This document shows, one piece after another, positions 8,931 through 17,937 of a DNA stretch of 64,000 nucleotides (position 1 is the first letter of the stretch; every line of letters begins with the position of its first letter). The notes under the pieces are model-generated. The model was given only the letters and a program-made list of their open reading frames with translations. It made no database searches and was not told the DNA's origin. Origin of the DNA: JAEUJM01 sp041918615. Lineage in GTDB: Bacteria; Actinomycetota; Acidimicrobiia; Acidimicrobiales; DATDAH01. The stretch covers positions 22,070 through 86,069 of the forward strand of contig JAYRVH010000018.1 of assembly GCA_041918615.1 (NCBI GenBank), given 5' to 3'. The translations under genes and the position numbers were made by a program.

Positions 8931-9641
8931 GTGCCGAGGCGTGACTGGGCGTGGCTGGTGCGTTGGCTGGCCGCCGTCGTCCTGTGCCTCACCGCCGTCG
9001 TCGGGCTGGTGTCCGGCGACCGCGAGACCCTCGTCATCGCTTCGGCGCTGCTCGTGGCGAATGCCCTACTGCGATGGCGCACGGGCTTCGTGGGCACCAT
9101 CGTCACCGCCCTCCTCGCCGCCGACATCGCGTTCTGGATGCTCCCCGCCGCCCTCACCAACCTGGCCAACGGCGAGTCGTTGGCCGCCGTGGTCGTTCCC
9201 GCCGCCTTTGCGACGTCGGCGGTGCTGCTGCTCGTCGCCGCCACGCTCTCGTTGGCCCGCCGCCGACACCCCGCACCTGCTGGGGTCGGCCCGCTGATCG
9301 CCGTCGGCGCGGGGCTGGCGACGCTCGCGCTGGCCACGCTGGCCGGCTTCCTGGGTGCGACCGACGGTCCGGCAACGGGTGATGTGCAGGTGGCCGCCCG
9401 TGACACGGCCTTCGTGCCCGACCACCTGGACGTGCCCGCCGGACGCACCACCTTCTACGTGACGAACGACGATCTGTTCTGGCACACCTTCACGATCAGG
9501 GGCACCCCGGTCGACCTGCGCCTGTCGACACGCGGCCACCGCCGCGTCGAGGTCGACCTCGCCCCCGGTACCTACGAGATCGTCTGTCGCATCCCCGGCC
9601 ACGAGTCGCTCGGCATGACCGGCACCCTCGCCGTCCGGTAG
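8931..9641 (+). CDS. Membrane-anchored cupredoxin
   Basis: Product of 236 aa. The first 140 residues contain about four hydrophobic segments. Residues about 145-236 form a cupredoxin-like domain with a complete type-1 copper set: His near 184 (FWHTFTI), Cys near 219, His near 223 and Met near 228 in CRIPGHESLGM. Such domains carry electrons or bind copper outside the cell membrane. The fusion of several membrane helices to the cupredoxin is uncommon; single-domain secreted forms are more usual. The partner is unknown, as no oxidase or copper-resistance gene adjoins it. GTG 8931 is supported by the TAGTAT box. Confidence 0.8.
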   Translation: MPRRDWAWLVRWLAAVVLCLTAVVGLVSGDRETLVIASALLVANALLRWRTGFVGTIVTALLAADIAFWMLPAALTNLANGESLAAVVVPAAFATSAVLLLVAATLSLARRRHPAPAGVGPLIAVGAGLATLALATLAGFLGATDGPATGDVQVAARDTAFVPDHLDVPAGRTTFYVTNDDLFWHTFTIRGTPVDLRLSTRGHRRVEVDLAPGTYEIVCRIPGHESLGMTGTLAVR

Positions 9642-9672
9642 CGCGGCCCGCGTCGGTCGGGGTTGCGTGGGT

Positions 9673-11079
9673 TCAGACGCGTCGCGTCAGAGGGTTGGGG
9701 CGCCGGGTGAAGGTGCGGCCGTCGGGGCTGGTGGCGGTGACGATGCCGGTGGTGGGGTCGCGCCCCAACGTCCAGCCCTTGTCGTGCACGAGGACGTGAT
9801 GTCGACGGCACAACAAGAGGCCCCAGTCGATGTTCGTGAGGCCGCCCTCGGTCCAGGGTCTGAGATGGTGGGCGTCACAATAGCGGGGGCCGAGGTCGCA
9901 CCCGGGGAACCCGCAGCCGCCGTCTCGATGAGCCATGGCTCGGCGTTGGTTGGTGTTGTAGAGGCGTTGGCGGCGCCCGTAGTCCATGACATGGCCGGTT
10001 CGGGGGTCTCGGATGACCCGGCGGACCCAGGCGGTGCACAGCCACCGGGCGACCACCGACGGAGGGAGCGGCGGGCCCCCCATGACCCCGCACCACGGCA
10101 CCGTCGGTGCCGGTGCCGTGGCCGGTGCCGGAGGGGCCGCATCCGTGCCCGTTTGCGTGCCCGTGTTCGCGTCGGTGGGGCGGTCGCAGTAGCGGGCGAG
10201 GACGGCGCCGAGGGAGTCCCCGCTCGACTCGGGCGCCGTGGGCTGGTCGTCAGGGTCAGGGTCGAGGTCGAGGTCGAGGTCGAGTTGGGGGTCGACGCCT
10301 TCCTGCTGTGCGAGGGAGCGCGCGACCGTCTCGGCGTCGGCGACGAGATCGAGGCCATCGGCGGGCCCCGTGGGGTCGGCGCCGGCGAGCTCGCGGCGGG
10401 CGAGGTCGATCAGCCTGTCCCACATGCGCTGGCTGAGGGTGCGGGGTCCTTCGGGGCGGTCGGCAGGGTCGGGAGGGTTGTCCTTCGCGAGGGCCTTGCG
10501 CAGGATCGCGGCCTCTTCGGTGGAGCCGGACCCCTTCACGTAGGACTTGCCGCCGAACGTGTCCGATATGGCGAGGCCGCGGTCGCGGTCGTCGGCGGGT
10601 GCGCGGTGGTCGACGGCGTTGGCCCACTGCTTGGCCACCCAGTCGAACTCGACCACCGACGTGTCGGCTGCCGCGCCCAACAGGCCCTCGGCGCAGGTGG
10701 CGAACTCGTCCGGGTGGGGGTGTTCCACTCGGGCCATGGCCGCGACGTGCCCGCACGCGATCTCGCCGCCGGCCAACGCCGCGGCGATGTCGGGGTACCT
10801 CGCGCACAGCTCGGCCGAGTCGACCAGGACCTTGGCCCGCGGGCGGGCGATCTGGTTCTGCCACACCAGCCAACAGACTGCGGAGCGTTGCCCGTCGGCT
10901 TCCCAGCCGCCCGCCCGGTTCCAGCCCATCACCGTTCGGATCAGCTCGGCCTCGGCCCGCTCGGCGATCGAGAACACGTCTCGCACCCGGTCCGAGTGCG
11001 CCAACGACGACCACCCCGCACGCTCCTCGGCCGCCACCTCTTTCAGGTTGACGTGCGCTTCGGCGACCGCATCGAACAT
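9673..11079 (-). CDS. DUF222 domain / HNH endonuclease-fold protein
   Basis: Product of 468 aa from ATG 11079 (Shine-Dalgarno GGGGGAG upstream); an in-frame GTG at 11145 is possible but less likely. An N-terminal DUF222 helical region (about 1-250) is followed by a low-complexity acidic linker (repeated Asp-Leu) and a C-terminal HNH motif, CDAHHLRPWTEGG with LLCRRHH. The HNH fold binds a metal and cuts DNA. These genes occur in many divergent copies in actinobacteria, and their role is unknown, with links to mobile elements proposed. The gene stands alone between a plus-strand cupredoxin gene and asd. Confidence 0.88.
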   Translation of the reverse strand: MFDAVAEAHVNLKEVAAEERAGWSSLAHSDRVRDVFSIAERAEAELIRTVMGWNRAGGWEADGQRSAVCWLVWQNQIARPRAKVLVDSAELCARYPDIAAALAGGEIACGHVAAMARVEHPHPDEFATCAEGLLGAAADTSVVEFDWVAKQWANAVDHRAPADDRDRGLAISDTFGGKSYVKGSGSTEEAAILRKALAKDNPPDPADRPEGPRTLSQRMWDRLIDLARRELAGADPTGPADGLDLVADAETVARSLAQQEGVDPQLDLDLDLDPDPDDQPTAPESSGDSLGAVLARYCDRPTDANTGTQTGTDAAPPAPATAPAPTVPWCGVMGGPPLPPSVVARWLCTAWVRRVIRDPRTGHVMDYGRRQRLYNTNQRRAMAHRDGGCGFPGCDLGPRYCDAHHLRPWTEGGLTNIDWGLLLCRRHHVLVHDKGWTLGRDPTTGIVTATSPDGRTFTRRPNPLTRRV

Positions 11080-11190
11080 GACCCCATTCTCCCCCGGGGG
11101 TCTGACAGCCATCCTCTGCGGCTGAAACAGCACAGAACCTGCCACGACAGCCCGAGAACACGGGAGGGGGGCGCCGGCCGAGGGTCAGGG

Positions 11191-12228
11191 TCAGTCGAGG
11201 AGGGCTTCGGCGATCTGCACGGCGTTGAGGGCGGCGCCCTTGCGCAGGTTGTCGCCGCTCACGAAGAAGGCGAGGCCGTGGTCGACGGTCTCGTCGCGGC
11301 GGATGCGGCCGACGTAGGTGGGGTCGGTGCCCGCGGCCATCAGGGGCGTGGGCACGTCGGTGAGCAGGACGCCGGGGGCGCCGGCGAGCAGTTCGCGGGC
11401 ACGGTCGGGAGTGATGGGGCGGTCGAAGGCGGCGTTGATGGCGAGTGAGTGGCCGGTGAACACCGGCACCCGCACGCAGAGGCCGGACACCGGGAGGTCC
11501 GGCAACTCGAGGATCTTGCGGCTCTCGTTGCGCAGCTTCTGCTCTTCGGCCGTCTCGCCGAGGCCGTCGTCCACGAAGTCGCCGGCGTGGGGCAACACGT
11601 TGAAGGCGATGGGCCCGGGGAACACGTGGGGCTCGCCGAAGTCGACGGCGCGCCCGTCGTGGATGAGCCCGGTGGCGCCGTCGGCCACCTTGCGCACCTG
11701 CTCGTCGAGCTCGGCGCCGCCGACCAGGCCGGCGCCCGACACGGCCTGGTAGGTGCTGATGACCAGGCTGCGCAGGCCGGCCTCACGGTCGAGCGCCTTG
11801 AGCGGCGCCATCGCCACCATGGTGGTGCAGTTGGGGTTGGCGACGATGCCCTTCCGGATCGAGTCGAGGGCGTGTGCGTTGACCTCGGGCACCACCAGGG
11901 GCACGTCGGGGTCCATGCGCCAGGCGGACGAGTTGTCGATCACGATCGCGCCTTGCGACGCCACCTTCGGCGCAAGGGCCTTCGAGGTCGAGCCGCCGGC
12001 CGAGAAGAGCGCGATGTCGACGCCCGAGTAGTCGGCGACGGCCGCGTCCTCGACGGCGATCTCGCCGCCGGCCCACACCAGCGTTCGGTCGGCCGATCGG
12101 CTCGAGGCGAAGAGCCGCAGCGTGGCCACGGGGAACCCCCGCTCGGCCAGGATCTCGAGCATCACCCCGCCGACCTGGCCGGTGGCCCCGACGATGCCCA
12201 CGTTCACACCTGCACTCGCGTCGAACAT
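11191..12228 (-). CDS. asd: Aspartate-semialdehyde dehydrogenase
   Basis: Product of 345 aa. It reduces aspartyl phosphate to aspartate semialdehyde in the lysine, threonine, methionine and diaminopimelate pathway. Visible features: NADP-binding GATGQVGG near the N-terminus, the active-site Cys in NPNCTTMVA near residue 133, and SGAGLVGG in the middle. ATG 12228 is chosen because a TAACCT box ends seven bases upstream; a GTG at 12249 would place that promoter inside the gene. It lies downstream of lysC on the same strand with a 69-bp gap, but has its own promoter-like box. Length and motifs match the family. Confidence 0.95.
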   Translation of the reverse strand: MFDASAGVNVGIVGATGQVGGVMLEILAERGFPVATLRLFASSRSADRTLVWAGGEIAVEDAAVADYSGVDIALFSAGGSTSKALAPKVASQGAIVIDNSSAWRMDPDVPLVVPEVNAHALDSIRKGIVANPNCTTMVAMAPLKALDREAGLRSLVISTYQAVSGAGLVGGAELDEQVRKVADGATGLIHDGRAVDFGEPHVFPGPIAFNVLPHAGDFVDDGLGETAEEQKLRNESRKILELPDLPVSGLCVRVPVFTGHSLAINAAFDRPITPDRARELLAGAPGVLLTDVPTPLMAAGTDPTYVGRIRRDETVDHGLAFFVSGDNLRKGAALNAVQIAEALLD

Positions 12229-12235
12229 GGCCCCA

Positions 12236-12241
12236 AGGTTA
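12236..12241 (-). promoter_or_regulatory. Leaderless -10 box TAACCT for asd
   Basis: On the minus strand TAACCT is followed by seven bases and ATG 12228. It decides the asd start and implies a transcript separate from lysC. Confidence 0.5.
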
Positions 12242-12297
12242 CGACCCACTGCCGTCCCGCCCCCACCCGATTCCCGGAGCGGGGGTGCGGGGTGGTC

Positions 12298-13518
12298 TCA
12301 GGCGGGCGGGGACGCCAACCCGAACGCGTCGTGGAGGACGACGACGGCCCGTTCGAGCTCGGCGGCGGCGATCACGCACGAGATGCGGATGGCCGAGGTG
12401 CTGATCATCTCGATGTTGATGCCGTTGCCGGCCAGCGTCTCGAACATGGTGGCGGCGACCCCGGGGTTCGACTTCATGCCCGCGCCCACCACGCTCACCC
12501 GGGCGATGGTGTCGTCGGCGGTCACGCGGGTGGCGCCGATCTCGGCCGCGAGGGCCTCGGTGATGGCCAGGCTGGTGGCGAGGTCCTCCTTGGGGGCCGT
12601 GTACGAGATGTCGGTGACGCCCGCCTCGGACGTGTTCTGCACGATCATGTCCACGTTCACGTCGCTGTCGGCCAGGCGCCGGAAGAGGCTGGCGGCGATG
12701 CCCGGGCGGTCGGGCACACCGCCGATCGTGACCTTGGCCTCCGAGTCGTCGTCGACGACGGCCGAGATGATCGCCTGCTCCATGGAACTCTCCTCGGTGA
12801 CCCAGGTTCCGACTTCCCAGGTGAAGCTGGAACGCACATGCAAGCGCACGTGGTGGTTGCGGGCGAACTCGACCGACCGCATGGCGGGCTTCGGGCACCC
12901 GGACGCGGTCATCTCCAACAACTCGTCGAACGAGACGTGGCTCATCTTGCGGGCGTCGGGCACCAGCCGGGGGTCGGCGGTGAACACCCCCGACACATCG
13001 GTGTAGAGCTCGCAGGCGTCGGCGTCGAGCGCCTCGGCCAGGGCCACGGCGGTGGTGTCAGAGCCGCCGCGGCCGAGGAAGGTGACGTCGCGCTCGGTGG
13101 ACACGCCCTGCGAGCCGCCCACCACCGGCACCCGTCCCGCGGCCAACGCCTCGGCCACCCGGTCGGGGCGGACCTCGAGGATCTTGGCGTTCGTATGGTT
13201 GGTGTCGGTGAGGAAGCCCGCCTGGCTGCCGGTGAACGAGTCGGCGGGCACGCCCAGCGCGTGCAGCGCCAGGCAGAGCAGCGCAGTGGCCTTGCGCTCG
13301 CCGGCGGTGATGAGCATGTCCATCTCGCGCCCCGGGCGGTTGGCGCCCGAAACCTCCTCGGCGAGCCGGAGCAGGTCGTCGGTCTCCTTGCCCATGGCGC
13401 TGACCACCACCACGACCTCGTCGCCCCGACGATGCGTGCGCGCGATCTGATCGGCCACCGACCGCATGCGGTCGGGGTCGCCCACCGAGGTGCCGCCGTA
13501 CTTCTGGACTGTCCTCAC
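12298..13518 (-). CDS. lysC: Aspartate kinase
   Basis: Product of 406 aa from GTG 13518. It phosphorylates aspartate, the first step of the aspartate family pathway, and sits directly upstream of asd, the second step. The N-terminal kinase motif KYGGTSVG (residues 6-13), the RGGSDTTAVALA motif and two C-terminal ACT domains (about 270-406) are present, so feedback control by lysine and/or threonine is expected from the family. In alpha/beta-type kinases an internal start makes a separate regulatory subunit; possible internal starts exist here but cannot be confirmed. The frame stays open far upstream through the divergent RCC1 gene; that extension is a shadow. Confidence 0.95.
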   Translation of the reverse strand: MRTVQKYGGTSVGDPDRMRSVADQIARTHRRGDEVVVVVSAMGKETDDLLRLAEEVSGANRPGREMDMLITAGERKATALLCLALHALGVPADSFTGSQAGFLTDTNHTNAKILEVRPDRVAEALAAGRVPVVGGSQGVSTERDVTFLGRGGSDTTAVALAEALDADACELYTDVSGVFTADPRLVPDARKMSHVSFDELLEMTASGCPKPAMRSVEFARNHHVRLHVRSSFTWEVGTWVTEESSMEQAIISAVVDDDSEAKVTIGGVPDRPGIAASLFRRLADSDVNVDMIVQNTSEAGVTDISYTAPKEDLATSLAITEALAAEIGATRVTADDTIARVSVVGAGMKSNPGVAATMFETLAGNGINIEMISTSAIRISCVIAAAELERAVVVLHDAFGLASPPA

Positions 13519-13653
13519 GGGTGTCAATAGTGGCCGGTGGGGCGCCGTTCCCACACCTCTGATCGGCCGCCGACGCCAACAACAGCGTGCGCGCCCACCC
13601 GGATGCTGTGGCGGTGACCCGCTACGCTCTCCGGCGACGAAGGGGAGACGGGC

Positions 13654-16251
13654 ATGAGCACCTGGCGCGCTCTGGACCGACGGGCAGGCAGACGGGCAGG
13701 CAGACGGGCAGGCAGGGTGGTCCGGCGCCGGCCGGCCCTGAGCGGCGCTGCGGTCGTGGCGTGCCTGGCGGTCACCACGTTCGTCGCGACCACCGCCACC
13801 GTCGGCACGGCACCGAGCGCCGCAGACGGCAACGAGGCGCCCGGCACGCTGGTTGCGGCGCGCTCCATCACCGCCGGCGTCAGGCACACCTGCGCCGTGA
13901 ACAGCGTGGGCTCGGTGCGGTGCTGGGGCCTCAACGACCGGGGCCAGCTGGGCCTGGGGGACATCGGCACCCGCGGCGACGGGCCGAACGAGATGGGGCT
14001 CGCCCTCCCCACCGTCGACCTCGGCACCGGCCGCACCGCCACCGCCATCAGCGCCGGTCTCGAGCACACCTGCAGCCTCCTCGACGACGCCACCGTCAAG
14101 TGCTGGGGCCGCAGCAACTTCGGCCAGTTGGGGATCGGCCCCGTCACGCCACGCGGCGACGGGCCCGGCGAGATGGGCGACAACCTCCCCAGCGTCGACC
14201 TCGGTACCGGCCGCACCGCCACCGCCATCAGCGCCGGTCTCGAGCACACCTGCGCGGTGCTGGACAACGGCTCGGTCAAGTGCTGGGGACGGAACGGCGC
14301 GGGAGTACTCGGGCTCGGCGACCTGAGCACACGCGGCGACGGACCGAACGAGATGGGCGACAACCTCCCCGCCGTCGACCTCGGCACCGGCCGTACCGCC
14401 ACCGCCATCAGCGGCGGCGATTCACACACCTGCGTCCTTCTCGACGATGCCACGGTCAAGTGCTGGGGGAACAACGCCTACGGACGACTCGGGCTCGGCG
14501 ACCTGAGCACGCGCGGCGACGGACCGAACGAGATGGGCGACAACCTCCCCGCCGTCGACCTCGGCACCGGCCGCACCGCCACCGCCATCACCGCCGCCTC
14601 GAGCTTCACCTGTGCCCTGCTCGACAACGCCGACGTCAAGTGCTGGGGCGCCGCCAGCAATGGCGCCCTCGGGTCGGGTGACTCGGTCACCCGCGGCGAC
14701 GATCCGAACGAGATGGGCGACAACCTCCCCACCGTCGACCTCGGCACCGGCCGCACCCCCACCGCCATCAGCAGCGGCACGAACGGCCAGACGTGCGTCG
14801 TGCTCGACGACGCCACTCTCAAGTGCTGGGGCAACAACGGCAACGGCCAGCTGGGGCTCGGCGACACCGCCAGCCGCGGCGACGACGCCGACGAGATGGG
14901 CGACGACCTCCCCACCGTCGACCTCGGCACCGGCCGCACCGCCGCCGCCGTCACCACCGGTGACTCCTACACCTGTGCCATCCTCGACGACGTCACCGCC
15001 CGGTGCTGGGGCAAGAACGAGGTCGGGCAGTTGGGGGCCGGGCACGTCGCCACGCTCGGCAACCAGCCGGGGGAGACCGGCGACGTGCTCGCGATCGCCG
15101 CCCTGCTCGGACCGGGCCTCGCCGGCCACGTCTCCAACACGTCGGCCGCAGCGGTTCCCGGCGCGCTCGTGGCCGCCTTGCGCACCTCCGACTTCTCCGT
15201 CGCCGGGGGCGGCGCCGCCACGAGCACCGGACAGTTCGGGTTCGCGGTGCCCGTGGGCAGCTACCACGTCTACGTCATCGACCCAACCTCGGCGAACGAG
15301 CCGCGATTCGTCGGGGCGCCGACCGCTGTCGCGGTGGGCGCCGGGACCACCATCCTCGACCCCGTGCTCACGGCCCGGCTCGGAGCCATCGCCGGCACCG
15401 TGACCGAGACCGGCTCGGGCACCCCGGTCGCCGGCGCCTACGTCCTCACCCTCACCACCGGTGGGGCCTTCGAGGCCGCGACGACGTCCGACGCCGGCGG
15501 GCACTTCACGCTCCCGGGCCTCACAACCGGGCCGCACCACGTCCTCTACGTCGACCGGACCGGCAACCACGGCATCCGCTTCCACCCCAGCGCCGGGTCC
15601 TTCGACACCGCCACACCCGTGACCGTCACCGCCGGCACCACGGTGGTCGCCGACGGCACCCTCCCGGCGCAGGTGCCGCCCGGCACGGGCGCGGCCATCA
15701 CCGGACGGGTGACCGACGACCAGTCGGGCAGCGCCGTGGCCGGTGCGGTCGTGGTCGCCCTGCGGGCGGACAACCTCACCTTCGCCCGTGCGGCCAGGAC
15801 CAACTCGACCGGCGGTTACAGCCTCAACCTCGCCGCCGGTGGGTACAAGCTGATCTTCGTCGACCCCTCCGGCCGGCACCACAACGAGTCTTACGACGAC
15901 GTGGGCCCGGGTGACCTGGGCGCCGCCACCGCCGTCTCGGCCCCAGGGACCGCGAACGCCCGCCTCGCCCCGATCGCCCTCGGGGACATCTCGGGGACGG
16001 TCACGAGGGGTGACTCGCCGGCGGCGGCCGCGTGGGTCGTGGCCATCGGTCCCTCGAGCCTGGCCGGAGCAGTCACCGCCGCCGACGGCACGTACCGAAT
16101 CGAGGGCCTGCGCCCGGGCAACTACCGCGCTGCCATCGTCCACCCCGCGAGCGGCCTCTACGAGTACTGGATGGACGGTGCCGGGTACGAGGACGGCACC
16201 GTGTTCCAGGTCCTCGGCGGCGCCGACGTTCCGCTGGATGCCGAGCTCTGA
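13654..16251 (+). CDS. Secreted RCC1-repeat protein with carboxypeptidase-regulatory-like domains
   Basis: Product of 865 aa. A basic N-terminus and hydrophobic helix (about residues 25-55) form an export signal or anchor. Seven RCC1-type repeats of about 60 aa follow (residues about 69-490). Each has a paired-Cys pattern, HTC then KCWG, and the linker GEMGDNLP, and would close one seven-bladed beta-propeller. The remaining 375 residues hold about four beta-sandwich domains resembling the carboxypeptidase regulatory domain (ISGTVTRGDSP, GTYRIEGLRPGNYR). The two Cys per blade could form disulfides outside the cell. RBS AAGGGGAG precedes ATG 13654. Function is unknown; binding or adhesion is plausible. 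Confidence 0.85.
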   Translation: MSTWRALDRRAGRRAGRRAGRVVRRRPALSGAAVVACLAVTTFVATTATVGTAPSAADGNEAPGTLVAARSITAGVRHTCAVNSVGSVRCWGLNDRGQLGLGDIGTRGDGPNEMGLALPTVDLGTGRTATAISAGLEHTCSLLDDATVKCWGRSNFGQLGIGPVTPRGDGPGEMGDNLPSVDLGTGRTATAISAGLEHTCAVLDNGSVKCWGRNGAGVLGLGDLSTRGDGPNEMGDNLPAVDLGTGRTATAISGGDSHTCVLLDDATVKCWGNNAYGRLGLGDLSTRGDGPNEMGDNLPAVDLGTGRTATAITAASSFTCALLDNADVKCWGAASNGALGSGDSVTRGDDPNEMGDNLPTVDLGTGRTPTAISSGTNGQTCVVLDDATLKCWGNNGNGQLGLGDTASRGDDADEMGDDLPTVDLGTGRTAAAVTTGDSYTCAILDDVTARCWGKNEVGQLGAGHVATLGNQPGETGDVLAIAALLGPGLAGHVSNTSAAAVPGALVAALRTSDFSVAGGGAATSTGQFGFAVPVGSYHVYVIDPTSANEPRFVGAPTAVAVGAGTTILDPVLTARLGAIAGTVTETGSGTPVAGAYVLTLTTGGAFEAATTSDAGGHFTLPGLTTGPHHVLYVDRTGNHGIRFHPSAGSFDTATPVTVTAGTTVVADGTLPAQVPPGTGAAITGRVTDDQSGSAVAGAVVVALRADNLTFARAARTNSTGGYSLNLAAGGYKLIFVDPSGRHHNESYDDVGPGDLGAATAVSAPGTANARLAPIALGDISGTVTRGDSPAAAAWVVAIGPSSLAGAVTAADGTYRIEGLRPGNYRAAIVHPASGLYEYWMDGAGYEDGTVFQVLGGADVPLDAEL
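13861..15110 (+). repeat. Seven tandem RCC1 repeats with 180-bp period
   Basis: Within the RCC1 gene the same block recurs every 180 bp (one copy is 183 bp); the phrase ACCGCCATCAGC and the string encoding VDLGTGRTA recur in register. Repeats 2-6 are the most alike at DNA level, and the last has diverged. The regular DNA period suggests recent duplication or gene conversion between blades. Confidence 0.85.
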
Positions 16252-16321
16252 TCCTCACGGGCATCGCTGCGCCACGCCGACTTCCCCACGTCCCACCAGC
16301 CCCGCGGGGAAGACTGGGGCG

Positions 16322-17752
16322 ATGACCACCTTCGCCTCGTACAACCCGGCCCGACCTGCCGACGTGCTCGGCGAGTTCGAGTGCGCCGACACCGACGCCG
16401 TGGACGACGCCGTGGCCGCCGCTGCGGGCGCGCAACGGGCCTGGGCCAAGGTGCCGGCCCCGGGGCGGGCCGACATCATCGCCGAGGCCGGCCGCCTGCT
16501 GGCCGAGCGCAAGGACGACCTCGCCACCCTGGTGAGCCGCGAGGCGGGCAAGGTGCTCATCGAGGGCGGCGGCGAGGTGCAGGAAGCCATCGACATGGCC
16601 GCCTACGTGGCGGGCCAGGGCCGGTCGGCGTGGGGCGACGTGGTGCCGTCCGAGCTCGCGGACAAGATGGCATGGACCACGCGCATCCCGGTCGGGGTCG
16701 TGGGCATGATCACGCCCTGGAACTTCCCGGTGGCCATCCCGTCCTGGAAGTGCTTCCCGGCCCTGCTCGCCGGCAACGGCATCGTGCTCAAGCCGTCCGA
16801 GCTGGCCCCGGTGTGCGGCGAGGCCTTCGTCGCTGTGCTGGCCGCCTCGGGCGTGCCCGACGGGCTCATCCAGGTGGTGCACGGCACGGGCGAGACCGGC
16901 GCCGCCCTCACCGCCCACCCCGGCGTCGGCGCCGTCAGCTTCACCGGCTCGGTGGCCACCGGCCGCACGGTGGCCGCCGCCGCCATGGCCACGGGCCCCC
17001 GTCTGGTATCGCTCGAGCTGGGCGGCAAGAACGCCATGATCGTGCTCGACGACGCCGACCTCGACCTCGCCACCGACGGCGCCATCTTCGGCGCCTTCGG
17101 TAGCTCGGGACAACGGTGCACGTCGACCTCGCGGCTCGTGGTGCAGCGGGGGGTGGCCGCCGAGCTCACCGAGCGGATCCGGGCCCGGGCCGACGAACTG
17201 GTCCTGGGCGACCCCACCGACCCCGTCACCGACGTGGGCCCGGTCATCACGCGGGCCAGCGCCGAGCGCATCGCCCGCATGCTCGACGACGCGGTGGCCG
17301 ACGGGGCCACGATCGCGGGGACCAGCGGCGTCACCGACGTGGACGGCTGCGACGGCGGCGCCTTCTTCCTGCCGACCGTGCTCACCGGCGTTGAGCCCGA
17401 CCACCGCATCGCCCGCGAAGAGGCCTTCGGGCCGCTGCTGTCGGTCATCGAGGTCGACGACCTCGACCGGGCCGTCGACGTCGTGAACCAGGTCGAGTAC
17501 GGCCTGTCGGCCGCGGTCTACACCCGGGACATCAACCGCGCCCTGCGCGCCGTCCACGCCATCGACACCGGCATCGTCTACGTGAACGCCCCCACCATCG
17601 GCGCCGAGATCCCGCTGCCCTTCGGCGGCACCAAGCACACCGGCAACGGATTCCGCGAGGCCGGCGCCCGGGGCATCGAGCAGTTCAGCCAGGTCAAGAC
17701 CGTCTACGTCGACTACTCGGGCCGCCTGCAGCGCGCCCAGATCGACACGTAG
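16322..17752 (+). CDS. NAD(P)-dependent aldehyde dehydrogenase
   Basis: Product of 476 aa. It oxidises an aldehyde to a carboxylate. Signatures: NFPVAIPSWK (cofactor-binding Lys), TGSVATGR, the general-base Glu in LELGGKN near residue 230, and the catalytic Cys in SSGQRCTSTSR near 265. The GQRCTSTSR variant is typical of succinate- or 2-oxoglutarate-semialdehyde-like members, but the substrate is not certain. ATG 16322 follows GGGGAAG. It lies 70 bp after the RCC1 gene and is followed by a structured repeat that may terminate transcription. Confidence 0.9.
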   Translation: MTTFASYNPARPADVLGEFECADTDAVDDAVAAAAGAQRAWAKVPAPGRADIIAEAGRLLAERKDDLATLVSREAGKVLIEGGGEVQEAIDMAAYVAGQGRSAWGDVVPSELADKMAWTTRIPVGVVGMITPWNFPVAIPSWKCFPALLAGNGIVLKPSELAPVCGEAFVAVLAASGVPDGLIQVVHGTGETGAALTAHPGVGAVSFTGSVATGRTVAAAAMATGPRLVSLELGGKNAMIVLDDADLDLATDGAIFGAFGSSGQRCTSTSRLVVQRGVAAELTERIRARADELVLGDPTDPVTDVGPVITRASAERIARMLDDAVADGATIAGTSGVTDVDGCDGGAFFLPTVLTGVEPDHRIAREEAFGPLLSVIEVDDLDRAVDVVNQVEYGLSAAVYTRDINRALRAVHAIDTGIVYVNAPTIGAEIPLPFGGTKHTGNGFREAGARGIEQFSQVKTVYVDYSGRLQRAQIDT

Positions 17753-17757
17753 CCGTC

Positions 17758-17850
17758 GACTCTTCGCTGGCGCTCATCGGGGTCGTCAGGGCTCGCTCGT
17801 CCCTCGCTCGTCGCGCCGGGACCCGATGACGAGGCAGCGCAGCGGAGCAG
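17758..17850 (+). repeat. Structured 3' element, copy A
   Basis: Just after the ALDH stop, TCATCGGGGTC near 17774 pairs imperfectly with GGACCCGATGA near 17819, enclosing GGCTCGCTCGTC. A related element follows purC (45141-45211) in the same orientation relative to its gene. It is probably a transcription terminator or a dispersed palindromic repeat. Confidence 0.5.
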
Positions 17851-17924
17851 CAGTTACCGATCGATCAACCGAACGACCCGGATGGCGAAGCCGGCTCCGA
17901 CCGAGGAGGAGCCGGCGTTCGGGC

Positions 17925-17930
17925 TACGTT
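17925..17930 (+). promoter_or_regulatory. Leaderless -10 box TACGTT
   Basis: TACGTT is followed by seven bases and GTG 17938 of the cyclophilin gene. Confidence 0.45.
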
Positions 17931-17937
17931 GCTCGGC

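Noticed and set aside
10255..10295. GGTCGA repeat in the DUF222/HNH gene
   Set aside because: It encodes an Asp-Leu linker; ordinary low-complexity coding repeat.
11449..13530. A 693-codon plus-strand frame
   Set aside because: Antisense to asd and lysC, which have clear family motifs.
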